A stretch of DNA of 11,392 nucleotides, taken from positions 1 through 11,392 of the forward strand of contig NZ_JALNZY010000064.1 of the NCBI RefSeq assembly GCF_023229105.1, written 5' to 3'. A program made the position numbers and the translations under genes. The notes beneath the pieces were generated by a model. That model ran no database searches. It saw nothing but the letters and a program-made list of their open reading frames with translations, and was not told the DNA's origin. Below, piece after piece: positions 1-7,889 of the stretch. The stretch is from Sulfurimonas sp. Its GTDB lineage: Bacteria; Campylobacterota; Campylobacteria; Campylobacterales; Sulfurimonadaceae. Numbering within the stretch: position 1 is the first letter of the stretch; each line of letters begins with the position of its first letter.

Positions 1-870
1 GGTATTGCCATTTTCATCTTTTGCTAGTTCTTCGTAAAGAGCATCAAAGCTTCCTACATCTGACCAGCCGATATCTGAGGGGATAACTTTTACTTTGGAT
101 GACCTCTCCATGACTGCATAGTCGATGGAGTTTTCTGGGATCTTTAACATGTCCTCTTTTTTGATTTTAATCATATTTATGTGCGAGGCTGAAGTCTCGC
201 TTCCTTGGGGTTGTGGGTTTGCATTTTTAAAGGCTTGTAGTGATGAGTTGTAGATTTCTGGGGAGTGTTTTTGAAGCTCTTGTAAAAAAATTCCCGCCTT
301 AAAGCAGAACATTCCGCTGTTCCAGTAGTAGTTTCCCGCTCTTAGATACTCCTCTGCCTTTTGTAAATCTGGCTTTTCATGAAAAGCTTTTACATCTTCT
401 CCGTCTGCTTCTATGTAGCCAAAGCCTGTTTGGGCAAAAGTAGGTTTTATACCAAAGGTAACAAGATAATCTTTCTCTGCCGCCTCTTTTGCACGCGCTA
501 GTACAGCTTGATACTCTTTTTCATTTTTGATTAGATGGTCTGAGGGAGTAACTAAGACAATCTCCTCTTTATCTAATGCCATGCAAGCAAGCGCAATCGC
601 TGGAGCGGTGTTTCTTGCTTCTGGTTCAAGAAGATAGTTTATAGAGTGCTTCTCTTGTAGAGTAGTTTCTTGTGTTTGATCTTGCGCTAAGAGATATTGC
701 TCTGTACTAGAGACTATAAAACTTTTTTGGCAAGAGAGGCGGTTTCTTTGAAGTGTTAACTGAAATAGTGATTTGTCATTAAAGAGCTTTACAAACTGTT
801 TTGGCATAAGAGTTCTGCTTATGGGCCAGAGTCTTGTACCGCTGCCACCACATAAAATAATATTTGTCAT
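1..870 (-). CDS. manC: Mannose-1-phosphate guanylyltransferase, partial (C-terminus outside window)
   Basis: This enzyme makes GDP-mannose from mannose-1-phosphate and GTP in the cytoplasm, which is the entry point for the Gmd/Rmd pathway encoded upstream. The ATG at 870 opens with the nucleotidyltransferase signature LCGGSGTRLWPISR (residues 6-19), followed by PKQF. Further family motifs are TPSDH, FHEKP, YYWNSGMF and GWSDVGSF. The window stops after 290 codons, still open, so the rest of the nucleotidyltransferase domain and any C-terminal phosphomannose isomerase cupin domain, common in about 460-residue ManC proteins, cannot be seen. A Shine-Dalgarno AGAGGA lies 6 bases before the ATG, within a small hairpin (878-893, 5-bp stem). 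The gene lies 68 bases after the WbaP-type gene and has its own candidate promoter. An unusual insert around residues 224-230 is encoded by a short palindrome. The identification is firm; the domain composition beyond the edge is unknown. Confidence 0.95.
   Translation of the reverse strand, partial: MTNIILCGGSGTRLWPISRTLMPKQFVKLFNDKSLFQLTLQRNRLSCQKSFIVSSTEQYLLAQDQTQETTLQEKHSINYLLEPEARNTAPAIALACMALDKEEIVLVTPSDHLIKNEKEYQAVLARAKEAAEKDYLVTFGIKPTFAQTGFGYIEADGEDVKAFHEKPDLQKAEEYLRAGNYYWNSGMFCFKAGIFLQELQKHSPEIYNSSLQAFKNANPQPQGSETSASHINMIKIKKEDMLKIPENSIDYAVMERSSKVKVIPSDIGWSDVGSFDALYEELAKDENGNT
183..200. repeat. Short imperfect palindrome inside manC
   Basis: GCGAG (183-187) and CTCGC (196-200) are perfect reverse complements around an eight-base centre that can pair partly. 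On the coding strand it spells part of GSETSASH, in a stretch of ManC (about residues 220-231) that reads like an insertion between two conserved blocks. It resembles the short REP-like palindromes found in many copies in bacterial genomes. Whether it is repeated in this genome cannot be told from the window. Confidence 0.4.
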
Positions 871-894
871 CTTTATTCCTCTTTTTATAGAGGG

Positions 895-923
895 ATTTTA
901 GCACTTAGATGCTTATTTGTCTA
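895..923 (-). promoter_or_regulatory. Candidate sigma-70 promoter for manC
   Basis: On the minus strand TAGACA (918-923) is followed after exactly 17 bases by TAAAAT (895-900), which is preceded by TGC as in an extended -10. Transcription would start near 888, giving a leader of under 20 bases that contains the Shine-Dalgarno site. It lies wholly in the 68-base gap between the WbaP-type gene and manC, so manC may be expressed apart from the upstream operon. Confidence 0.5.
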
Positions 924-938
924 TAAACTTAAACCTAC

Positions 939-2249
939 TTACTTTGCTCCTACTTTTAGTAGGACCACTTTTGTTGTTTTAAGGAAGATAACAAAATCCA
1001 TCCACAGAGACCAATTTTGTATATACCAAACATCTAAATCGACTCTCTTTTTAAAAGTCAGCTTGTTTCTTCCACTTACCTGCCACAAACCCGTAAGTCC
1101 CGGTTTAACTCTAAGTATGATATCTTTGTTATCTTCGCCTATGTCTTGAAGCTCTTGGGGCAAGTAAGGTCTTGGACCGATAAGGTTCATGTCGCCTTTT
1201 AGTATGTTGTAAAATTGAGGCAGTTCATCTAGTGATGTTTTTCTTAAGAAGCCGCCCACTTTTGTGATGCGGGGATCATTTTTATACTTGTGAAACTTCT
1301 TATAATACTCGACCTCATCGGGGTTTTTTAAAAGATACTCCTCTAGCATATGTTGAGAGTCTTGATGCATTGTGCGATATTTATAACACTCAAAGAGGTT
1401 AGAGTTTTTCCCTAATCTTTGCTGCTTAAAAAAAACTGCTCCCTGCGAATCCCTTTTGATAAGCATAAAGATAAAGAGATGCAGCAACAGCGCAAAGGGC
1501 AGAAGCAGGAGTATGATGATTTTTTCAAAAAAAGCTTTTATAAATATATTTTTAGCACTTAAGAGTCTGTTTTGGATATAAATGGCTGAAAATCTAATGT
1601 TTGAAAAGTCGATTATCGTCGCATGTGAAAAATCAAAGTAGTCCAGATAGGGAATGATAAAGATATCTTTAGTGGTGTGAGAGAACTCTTTAATCTTCTC
1701 TTGAAGCTCCTTTAGCTCAAATCCGCGTGAGGAGATGATGAGGAGATCATAGTTTTCATCATCTTCTTTGTAGCCAAAATACCAGTTTTTCTCTATCTCC
1801 TCGGCTATGGTTTTGTAGTTTTGCTTATCTGCGACTATCTTTACTCTAAGCCTAAACGCATCAAGTCTGAAAAATAGTTTCTTAGAGACTCTTTTGAAAA
1901 AAAGTGTTGTAAAGATTGATAGTATGAAAAATTTTAATAAAAAATCTACCGAGTAGGTATCAAAAACTTTTGCAAGGGAGATAATAGTAAAAACCGCAAA
2001 AAAGGAGAAGAAAAACCCCTTAAGCACTCTTAGAGCATCGCTCCAAAAATCATACCGAAGCGTGTATATTTTCTGCACCCCAAATGCCAAAAGTATAAAA
2101 GCAAAAATCCAAAAATAGGGGGCTATATCCAGCGGTGCTGCTTCTGTTTGCCTAAGAAGCAAAAAAGAGATATACAGCGCAAAAAAATCAGCCCCAATAA
2201 GCAAGAGGGTAAGCAGATAAGAAAAGGGGTTAAATTTCGGAATATTCAT
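939..2249 (-). CDS. wbaP: WbaP/RfbP-type undecaprenyl-phosphate sugar phosphotransferase
   Basis: This is an integral membrane polyisoprenyl-phosphate hexose-1-phosphate transferase. It moves a sugar phosphate from a UDP-sugar to undecaprenyl phosphate and so starts a lipid-linked O-antigen, capsule or exopolysaccharide repeat. At 436 residues it has the long WbaP layout: about four N-terminal hydrophobic segments (near 10-32, 43-62, 75-95 and 102-120), a soluble middle, a hydrophobic hairpin (about 240-262), then the catalytic domain. Visible family motifs are CYKYRTMH, the catalytic Asp-Glu pair in SLDELPQF (about residues 341-342), GPRPYLP, KPGLTGLWQVSGR and DLDVWYIQNWS. It starts with ATG only 8 bases after the GT4 stop, with no clear Shine-Dalgarno site, so translational coupling is likely. 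WbaP relatives usually transfer galactose or glucose phosphate; which one is used here cannot be read from the sequence. Confidence 0.9.
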   Translation of the reverse strand: MNIPKFNPFSYLLTLLLIGADFFALYISFLLLRQTEAAPLDIAPYFWIFAFILLAFGVQKIYTLRYDFWSDALRVLKGFFFSFFAVFTIISLAKVFDTYSVDFLLKFFILSIFTTLFFKRVSKKLFFRLDAFRLRVKIVADKQNYKTIAEEIEKNWYFGYKEDDENYDLLIISSRGFELKELQEKIKEFSHTTKDIFIIPYLDYFDFSHATIIDFSNIRFSAIYIQNRLLSAKNIFIKAFFEKIIILLLLPFALLLHLFIFMLIKRDSQGAVFFKQQRLGKNSNLFECYKYRTMHQDSQHMLEEYLLKNPDEVEYYKKFHKYKNDPRITKVGGFLRKTSLDELPQFYNILKGDMNLIGPRPYLPQELQDIGEDNKDIILRVKPGLTGLWQVSGRNKLTFKKRVDLDVWYIQNWSLWMDFVIFLKTTKVVLLKVGAK

Positions 2250-2257
2250 GAGGCTGA

Positions 2258-3346
2258 TTATACTTCAAAACTCTTTATAAACTCTTGTATCTCCTCTTGA
2301 AATCTTTTTGTGTTATATATCTGAGCATCTCTTGAAATAGATGCTAAGTCAAAGGATTGCTCCTCAAATCTGCAAACAGCTTCTATAATCTCTTCTTTAG
2401 TCTGCTCATGAAAATGGATACCATTTTTACCCTCCATAACCGTCTCTGCCGTACCGCCTTTGCTAAGGGCTATAACGGGAGTTCCGCATGACATGGCTTC
2501 AATGGGAACTATGCCAAAGTCTTCAACTGCCGCATATACAAAAGCTTTTGCTCTTTGCATGTAGTTTGTTAGCATATCTATTTTTTGATAACCTAGCACC
2601 GAAATATTTGTTTTTGCTATCTCTTTTATGGTTTTTAACTCCTCGCCACTTCCAATGACAATGAGTTTTTTATCTGGCATCTCATTAAATGCTTCTACGA
2701 TTAGTTTTGTTTTTTTATAAGGAACGAGTCTTGATGCAGTTAGATAAAAATCCTCTTTATTTGGCTCGTATGTAAAATTTTGCGTATCGACGGGCGGATA
2801 GATAACTGTTGAATCTCTGTTATATGTTCTTTTGATTCTCTCTTGCACAAAGATAGAGTCTGCTATAAAATAATCAACTCTGTCAAGTGTTTTTATATCC
2901 CACTTTCTGATATATCCGAGCGTGATTTGGACAAAGAGTTTTTTAGGCTGAGGCAAGGAAGCCGTATATTCATCATACAAATCCCATGCGTAGCGAATCG
3001 GTGTATAGCAGTAGGATATATGAAGTTGGTTTGCGTGCTTTTTTACCCCTTTTGCAACCGCCCAGGAGCTGCTGATAATCAAATCATACTCACTTAAATC
3101 AAAACTCTCTATTGCCAGAGGAAAAAGAAAAAAGTAGCTTCTAAAATGTTTTTTTGCAAAAGGGAGTTTTTGGATAAACGATGTTTTTGCAAATCTACCG
3201 CCGATAACCGCCTCCCTGTCGCTTTGGCTTAAAAAATCAACAAGTGAGAATATGTCTGCATCTCTATAGATATCAAGTAGTGCTTTTAGAACCTTCTCCG
3301 CTCCCGCATCTGTTACAAGCCAGTCATGAACTATCGCTACTCTCAA
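2258..3346 (-). CDS. GT4-family glycosyltransferase (probable mannosyl- or rhamnosyltransferase)
   Basis: This is a cytoplasmic retaining glycosyltransferase with GT-B fold that adds a sugar from a nucleotide donor to the lipid-linked glycan. The N-terminal acceptor domain opens with MRVAIVHDWL and a Gly-rich AGAEKVL (residues 14-20), as in WbaZ/RfbU-like mannosyltransferases. The C-terminal donor domain has ASRLVPYKK (204-212), GSGEEL (232-237) and the E-x7-E motif EDFGIVPIE (E275 and E283) followed by AMSCGTPVIA. It is 362 residues long, normal for the family. Translation starts at a TTG, chosen because AAGGTG lies 6 bases upstream and the next residues match the family N-terminus. Lying between rmd and wbaP, it probably uses GDP-mannose or the GDP-6-deoxyhexose made by its neighbours; donor and linkage are inferred, not seen. 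Confidence 0.88.
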   Translation of the reverse strand: MRVAIVHDWLVTDAGAEKVLKALLDIYRDADIFSLVDFLSQSDREAVIGGRFAKTSFIQKLPFAKKHFRSYFFLFPLAIESFDLSEYDLIISSSWAVAKGVKKHANQLHISYCYTPIRYAWDLYDEYTASLPQPKKLFVQITLGYIRKWDIKTLDRVDYFIADSIFVQERIKRTYNRDSTVIYPPVDTQNFTYEPNKEDFYLTASRLVPYKKTKLIVEAFNEMPDKKLIVIGSGEELKTIKEIAKTNISVLGYQKIDMLTNYMQRAKAFVYAAVEDFGIVPIEAMSCGTPVIALSKGGTAETVMEGKNGIHFHEQTKEEIIEAVCRFEEQSFDLASISRDAQIYNTKRFQEEIQEFIKSFEV

Positions 3347-3352
3347 CTACAA

Positions 3353-3358
3353 CACCTT
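3353..3358 (-). promoter_or_regulatory. Shine-Dalgarno site that fixes the TTG start of the GT4 gene
   Basis: AAGGTG on the minus strand lies 6 bases before the TTG at 3346-3344. An alternative GTG inside this motif runs straight into a TAG stop, so the TTG is the only start that both fits the spacing and preserves the conserved N-terminus. Confidence 0.75.
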
Positions 3359-3365
3359 TTTAATT

Positions 3366-4244
3366 CTAGGCATCAAGCATCTCTCGCAGCGTTTGTTTAA
3401 ACTCTTTTTGTTTTACTTCGCCGATTGCTTTAAAGAGTTTTTCAGAGGAACCTGTAAGAGTTTTAATCTCGCCCTCTCTTACAAAATCCGGGTTAATTTT
3501 AACCTCTATCTTGTAGCCTGAGAGCTCATTCATCATATCTATAACGTCTAAGAGTTTTATGCCTCTGTTTGAAGCAATGTTAAGAACTTCAGAGGTAAGA
3601 GAGGATTCTATGAGTCTTTTGTAGATTTCACAGACATAGCCGACGTCGTTAAACTCTCTGCTTACATCTATGTTGCCCAGTTCTATAGTTTGCTTTTTTT
3701 GCTTAAAATGTTTTATGATTTTTGGAATTAAAAAGTGCTCTTGCTGATTTATGCCCGTGTAGTTAAAGGGTCGTGTTATGATGATGTTTAATCTAGCAAA
3801 ATAGTTTGCTGCCAGAGACTCCATAGCGTATTTGCTCGCACCGTAATGGTTTGTGGGTTTAGGGCAGAGTGTCTCGTCAAGAACTTCTAAACCTTGATTT
3901 CCATAAAGGGTCGCGCTGCTTGCTAGGAGTATCTTTGTAGGGTTAAGGTTGAGTTCTACAAGAGCATCTAGTATATTTAGCGTACCTATGGTGTTTACTC
4001 TGTAGAAGTCTTCACTATTGCCATGGGCTGCAAAGGAGATGCCGCTTAGGTGTATAAGGTAGTCTGGCTTACATGACGCAAGAGCGTTTAAGATATCCTC
4101 TTTTTTTGTGATATCGCATCTATATTTTTTATCTCCGCTCTCAAATAGAGAGGTTCCATAAACTTCATAGCCAGACATTTCAAGATATGAAGATAGGTGA
4201 GAGCCACTAAAGCTGTCTATGCCTGTTATAAGAACTTTTTTCAT
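3366..4244 (-). CDS. rmd: GDP-6-deoxy-D-mannose reductase (GDP-D-rhamnose synthase, Rmd-type)
   Basis: This NAD(P)H-dependent short-chain dehydrogenase of the extended SDR family reduces the 4-keto group of GDP-4-keto-6-deoxy-D-mannose, the Gmd product, to give GDP-D-rhamnose. The Rossmann start is KKVLITGIDSFSG. The catalytic set is SSATLYG (Ser109/Ser110) and YGASK (Tyr134, Lys138), followed by RPFNYTG. The C-terminal part (about 229-290) has the Rmd-like LLDVIDMMNELSG and a FKQTLREML end. It lacks the Fcl/GDP-fucose synthase layout, so GDP-L-fucose is unlikely. In the glycine motif TGxxGFxG the middle Gly is Ser11. The gene starts 3 bases after the gmd stop, with AAGG very close to the ATG. 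The pathway neighbours manC and gmd support the call. A GDP-6-deoxy-D-talose synthase, a close relative, remains possible. Confidence 0.85.
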   Translation of the reverse strand: MKKVLITGIDSFSGSHLSSYLEMSGYEVYGTSLFESGDKKYRCDITKKEDILNALASCKPDYLIHLSGISFAAHGNSEDFYRVNTIGTLNILDALVELNLNPTKILLASSATLYGNQGLEVLDETLCPKPTNHYGASKYAMESLAANYFARLNIIITRPFNYTGINQQEHFLIPKIIKHFKQKKQTIELGNIDVSREFNDVGYVCEIYKRLIESSLTSEVLNIASNRGIKLLDVIDMMNELSGYKIEVKINPDFVREGEIKTLTGSSEKLFKAIGEVKQKEFKQTLREMLDA

Positions 4245-4247
4245 GCC

Positions 4248-5282
4248 TTAAAAACTACAGCCAATCTCATTTCGTCTTAAATCCTCTTTTACCATCATGG
4301 CACAAAGCTCTTCAAGCGTGCATTTTGGCTCCCAGCCTAGCTCATCTTTTGCTTTTTGCGGGTTGCCGATTAGAAGATCTACTTCAGCAGGTCTGTAAAA
4401 CTTTGGATTTACTCTAAGAACTGTTTTACCGCTAGCTTTGTCTGTAGCTATTTCGTTTTCATTATTGCCGCTAAATTCAAGTTCAATTCCCGCTGCTTTA
4501 AATGCCATAGTTACAAAATCCCTTACCATTTCGGTTCTGTTTGTAGCTAAAACATAGGTGTCGGGCTTTGGAGCTTGAAGCATCAGGTACATCCCTAAAA
4601 CATAATCTTTAGCAAATCCCCAATCCCTTTTAGCATCCAGATTTCCAAGCTCTAAACACTCTAGTTTACCGAGCTTAATCTTTGCTACGCTGTCTGTTAT
4701 CTTTCTTGTTACAAACTCTTTTCCTCTTAGAGGCGATTCATGGTTAAAGAGTATGCCGCTACATGCGAACATGCCATAAGACTCTCTGTAGTTTACCACC
4801 ATCCAGTGTGCATAGAGTTTTGCAACCCCATAAGGGCTTCTAGGATAAAACGGCGTACTCTCTTTTTGAGGAATCTCCTGCACCAAACCAAACATCTCTG
4901 AGGTACTTGCTTGATAGAACTTTATCTTTGAATCTACTATGCGAATAGCTTCAAGTAGATGCACGCATCCTAGTCCCGTGATATGAGCAGTTGCAAGTGG
5001 CTGTTCAAATGAGACGCCCACAAAACTTTGCGCTGCAAGGTTATAAATCTCATCTGGCTTTATCTCTGCTACCATTCTAACGCTGTTTGCTTGATCAGTT
5101 AAGTCATACTCAACCAGATGAAGGTTTGGATTATTTTGAATACCTAGCTCCTCTATACGCCAAAAGTTGACCGAGGAGGTTCTTCTGTAGGTTGCGTAAA
5201 CTTCATACCCTTTATCTAAAAGCAGTTCCGCCAAATATGCACCATCTTGTCCTGTAACACCCGTTACTATCGCTTTTTTCAT
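4248..5282 (-). CDS. gmd: GDP-mannose 4,6-dehydratase
   Basis: This cytoplasmic NADP-dependent extended SDR converts GDP-D-mannose to GDP-4-keto-6-deoxy-D-mannose. From the ATG at 5282 it has 344 residues, normal for Gmd. Visible features are the nucleotide-binding TGVTGQDGAYL (7-17), TYRRTSS (31-37), NLAAQSFVGVSF (81-92), the active site ASTSEMFG (125-132, Thr127 and Glu129), SPYGVAK (149-155, Tyr151 and Lys155), NHESPLRG (180-187) and RDWGFAKDYV (219-228). These catalytic residues lie at a constant offset of five from the known E. coli Gmd residues. A GTG at 5294, four codons upstream, would overlap the TolC-type gene by four bases. The ATG is preferred because GAG lies 7 bases before it and the family begins at MKKAIVTG. 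The gene directly follows the secretion genes, which links export to sugar-nucleotide synthesis. Confidence 0.97.
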   Translation of the reverse strand: MKKAIVTGVTGQDGAYLAELLLDKGYEVYATYRRTSSVNFWRIEELGIQNNPNLHLVEYDLTDQANSVRMVAEIKPDEIYNLAAQSFVGVSFEQPLATAHITGLGCVHLLEAIRIVDSKIKFYQASTSEMFGLVQEIPQKESTPFYPRSPYGVAKLYAHWMVVNYRESYGMFACSGILFNHESPLRGKEFVTRKITDSVAKIKLGKLECLELGNLDAKRDWGFAKDYVLGMYLMLQAPKPDTYVLATNRTEMVRDFVTMAFKAAGIELEFSGNNENEIATDKASGKTVLRVNPKFYRPAEVDLLIGNPQKAKDELGWEPKCTLEELCAMMVKEDLRRNEIGCSF

Positions 5283-5290
5283 CTTTAAAC

Positions 5291-6601
5291 TCACTCTACT
5301 AATTTATCTAAAAGATTTAACTCTTTAAAATTGTTTGTTACCATCAGCAACCCTATATATGAATCTACTAAAGAGTATAAATTTTCTACGTATTTGTATT
5401 TTACCTCGTTTAGCTTATTTTTCGCATCGTTTAAATCAATGATGCTCTTTAGACCATACTCATAACCTTGATTTATAGCTTCAAGATAAAGCTCTGCTGA
5501 TGCTAGTGCATCTTTGTACATCGTTACGGATTCAGAGGAGGCGTCAAAGATGGCAAGATATTCATCGTAAGAAACCTGAACCTCTTTTTTGGCATGTTGT
5601 AAATCCTCGTTTGCAGCTTTTTTCATAAGTTTAGAGGAATCAACTTTTGATGAAACATAACCGCCGCCGTAAATAGGTATATTTAGACTAAACATCGCAT
5701 ACTTTACCGAGTTGTAAGGTGCATCTACGGTCGGCGTATCTGTGTCGTATTTATTGTAGGCTGCATCAAAAGTTAGCTTTGGCAGGTGTCCGCTTTTTGC
5801 ATTTTGCACCTCCGCTTCACTTACTTCAACCGCGGCCTCTGCCTGCTTTACCTGCAAACTTTTTTGCAAATCTTGATCGCCGATAACCTGTTCTTTCATC
5901 TGCTTTATAGTTCCTAAGAGAATCTTATCCGACTCTATCTTAGGCAGCACATACTCAACATCCCCGATATAGTGCTTAAACTTAAGGTCATATACTTTTA
6001 AAAGCTTCTTCTCCTTGTCAAGCTCTATTACGGCAGAGTTATACTCAACACGCATCTGAAGCAGATCCATCTTATTAGAGAGATCCATAGCAAACTTTTT
6101 ACTCAACTCCTCGAGTTTAGACCTGTTGTACTCAAGATAGGACTCTAAAAGCTTTATCTTGTTGTGCGACTTTAAGATATCAAGATAGGTTTTAAAAAGC
6201 TCCTGAGCTAGAGCCTCTTTCTCATACTCAACCTTTACATCCGAGTATTTGCTTCGTGACTCTTGCATATCTATCCTTGAGAAAACTTCCGGATTATAGA
6301 TGGATTGCCTTGCCGTAAGCGAGTAGGTTATAAGACCTTGCCTTGTTATGTTTTTTGAAGGATTAGACTCATACTCTGTTTTTTTGTACGATGCCGATAG
6401 GTTGATTTGCGGATAGAGTTGCGACTCTTCTTGATTTATCTTCTCTTTTTCAGCTTCTGCAACATATACTGATGAGCGAAGATGGTTTGCATTTTCAAGA
6501 GCAAGTCCATAGGCTCTTGAAAAGTTTAAAACATCAGCACTTAGAGTGCCGCACAAAAGAGTGCTAAGATAAAACGAGAGGATATATTTACTACTCTTCA
6601 T
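5291..6601 (-). CDS. TolC/PrtF-type outer-membrane factor of type I secretion (SapF-like)
   Basis: This is the outer-membrane channel of the type I secretion system, predicted to trimerise and dock onto the HlyD-type adaptor. The first 22 residues form a Sec signal peptide (MKSSK, a hydrophobic core, then LSA before Asp23). A Cys occurs at residue 17 but has no lipobox, so a lipoprotein is not indicated. The mature protein shows the two-fold outer-membrane-efflux pattern: long heptad-rich helices (about 35-60, 120-205, 245-270 and 325-420) and beta-barrel stretches such as YPQINLSASY (63-72), LPKLTFDAAY (273-282) and SLNIPIYGGGY (305-315). Its 436 residues are typical. It overlaps the adaptor gene by 11 bases and has AGGGGG four bases before the ATG. 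Its third place in the cluster matches sapF or prtF. Confidence is high for the family, moderate for orthology. Confidence 0.92.
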   Translation of the reverse strand: MKSSKYILSFYLSTLLCGTLSADVLNFSRAYGLALENANHLRSSVYVAEAEKEKINQEESQLYPQINLSASYKKTEYESNPSKNITRQGLITYSLTARQSIYNPEVFSRIDMQESRSKYSDVKVEYEKEALAQELFKTYLDILKSHNKIKLLESYLEYNRSKLEELSKKFAMDLSNKMDLLQMRVEYNSAVIELDKEKKLLKVYDLKFKHYIGDVEYVLPKIESDKILLGTIKQMKEQVIGDQDLQKSLQVKQAEAAVEVSEAEVQNAKSGHLPKLTFDAAYNKYDTDTPTVDAPYNSVKYAMFSLNIPIYGGGYVSSKVDSSKLMKKAANEDLQHAKKEVQVSYDEYLAIFDASSESVTMYKDALASAELYLEAINQGYEYGLKSIIDLNDAKNKLNEVKYKYVENLYSLVDSYIGLLMVTNNFKELNLLDKLVE

Positions 6602-7889
6602 TAAACCCCCTAGTAATCATATCTGTAAACGGTTTTACAAAATAACTAAGCACTGTTCTGTCTGAAGTCTTTATCATAACCTCTGCGGGCATACCTGAAA
6701 CAAGCTCAAATCCATAATCTACAAGCTGTACTTCCCCGCTCTTTGTTACCTCTATCTTTGCTTCATAGTATGGCACGCCACTCTTTTCATCGATAAAGCT
6801 ATCGGCTGAAACATGGACAACTCTTCCCTCTACGACTTGCGTATTTCTCGTGTTAAAGGCTGAAAATCTTATATCTGCCATAAGTCCGACTTTGACTTTG
6901 TCAACATCAGATATTTGCACTTGCGCCACAACAATGAGTTTTGAACTCTGTGGAATAATCTTTAGAATATCTCTACCCGGAGATACAACACCGCCAACTG
7001 TATGCAGATTTAAGCCCACAACCGTACCATCAATAGGTGCGACAATGTTTGTTCGTAGGAGAGTATCCTCAACAGAAGCTATTTTTGATTTGAGATCAAA
7101 AAGCATTGATTTTGCTTGCACAAGTTCGCCTAGCGTCTGTTTGGTAAACTCTTTTTCCCTAAGAAGCTGTTGATTTCTTGTCTCATTGATAGCCTCTGCG
7201 AGTTTTGCAATCTCTGATGCCGTTTGAGAGATATCTCCCTCAATGCTGTTTTGCTCTCTGCTTAACTCTCTGATTTTAAGTTTGTCAACTAGCTTTTGTC
7301 TATAAAGATCTTCCCACTCCAAAATCTCATCCTTGATGGACTCTAGTCGAGATTTTTTTGCCTGCATCAAGGATTTTAAACCATCTATCTGGTTTTCAAG
7401 TTGCACTACTCTGTTTTGTGAAATAATTTTCTCATCTGCAATGCTCTTTTTTGTTGCATAAAAGATGTTATTTTGCTCTTTTTTAATACTCTCATTTTGT
7501 AGCTCATCAGGATAAACAATGTTATCTTTGGAGTCTCTTTGTGCTACAAGTCTGGCATAGAGTGCATAAGCATCATCATGCTGTGTTTTGTAGATGTCTA
7601 GTTGACTCTTTATATGAACATCTCTTAATTTTAAAAGCAAATCACCCTTTTTTACTTCATCGCCATCTTTTACTAAGATGCTCTCAATCACGCCGCCTTC
7701 TAAATGTTGCAGAGTTTTTTTATCTAAATCAGCCGAAATTTTACCGACCGCTACCGAGGATTCTGCAAGTGGGGCAAACGCTGCCCATACACCAAATACT
7801 CCAAATAGTAAAAAAACAACACTCAAACCAAAGCCAATAACTTTAGAAGCGTCTGTAGATGGCATCTTTATCTCTCTTTTTTCGCTCAT
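6591..7889 (-). CDS. HlyD/PrtE-type periplasmic adaptor of type I secretion (SapE-like)
   Basis: This inner-membrane-anchored membrane-fusion protein bridges the ABC exporter and the TolC-type channel. The 432 residues comprise a short cytoplasmic tail (1-16), one membrane helix (about 17-39) and the first half of the barrel-sandwich with HLEGGVIESILVKDGDEVKKG (62-82). Next come a long coiled coil (about 95-275) and the second barrel-sandwich half VAPIDGTVVGL (283-293). A beta-barrel with VAQVQISDVDKV (321-332) follows, and the C-terminal LVSGMPAEVMIKT (396-408) is the usual HlyD/PrtE ending. Its ATG overlaps the ABC gene stop as ATGA, with AAGGA five bases upstream, so the two are translationally coupled. 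Length and arrangement agree with PrtE and SapE-like adaptors. Confidence 0.95.
   Translation of the reverse strand: MSEKREIKMPSTDASKVIGFGLSVVFLLFGVFGVWAAFAPLAESSVAVGKISADLDKKTLQHLEGGVIESILVKDGDEVKKGDLLLKLRDVHIKSQLDIYKTQHDDAYALYARLVAQRDSKDNIVYPDELQNESIKKEQNNIFYATKKSIADEKIISQNRVVQLENQIDGLKSLMQAKKSRLESIKDEILEWEDLYRQKLVDKLKIRELSREQNSIEGDISQTASEIAKLAEAINETRNQQLLREKEFTKQTLGELVQAKSMLFDLKSKIASVEDTLLRTNIVAPIDGTVVGLNLHTVGGVVSPGRDILKIIPQSSKLIVVAQVQISDVDKVKVGLMADIRFSAFNTRNTQVVEGRVVHVSADSFIDEKSGVPYYEAKIEVTKSGEVQLVDYGFELVSGMPAEVMIKTSDRTVLSYFVKPFTDMITRGFNEE

Noticed and set aside
2843..3097. Plus-strand open frame inside the GT4 gene
   Set aside because: It is antisense to a gene with clear family motifs, has no convincing ribosome site and no recognisable domain.
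3366..4244. GDP-L-fucose synthase (Fcl/WcaG) for the reductase after gmd
   Set aside because: The N-terminus, the SSATLYG/YGASK context and the C-terminal DVIDMM/REML pattern fit the Rmd family, not the Fcl epimerase-reductase.
5282..5294. Longer gmd start at GTG 5294 overlapping the TolC-type gene
   Set aside because: The extra MSLK residues are not family-like, and the ATG at 5282 has a better-placed GAG ribosome site.
6530..6601. Lipoprotein signal in the TolC-type protein because of Cys17
   Set aside because: The residues before Cys are Leu-Leu rather than a small-residue lipobox, and an LSA site at residue 22 fits signal peptidase I.
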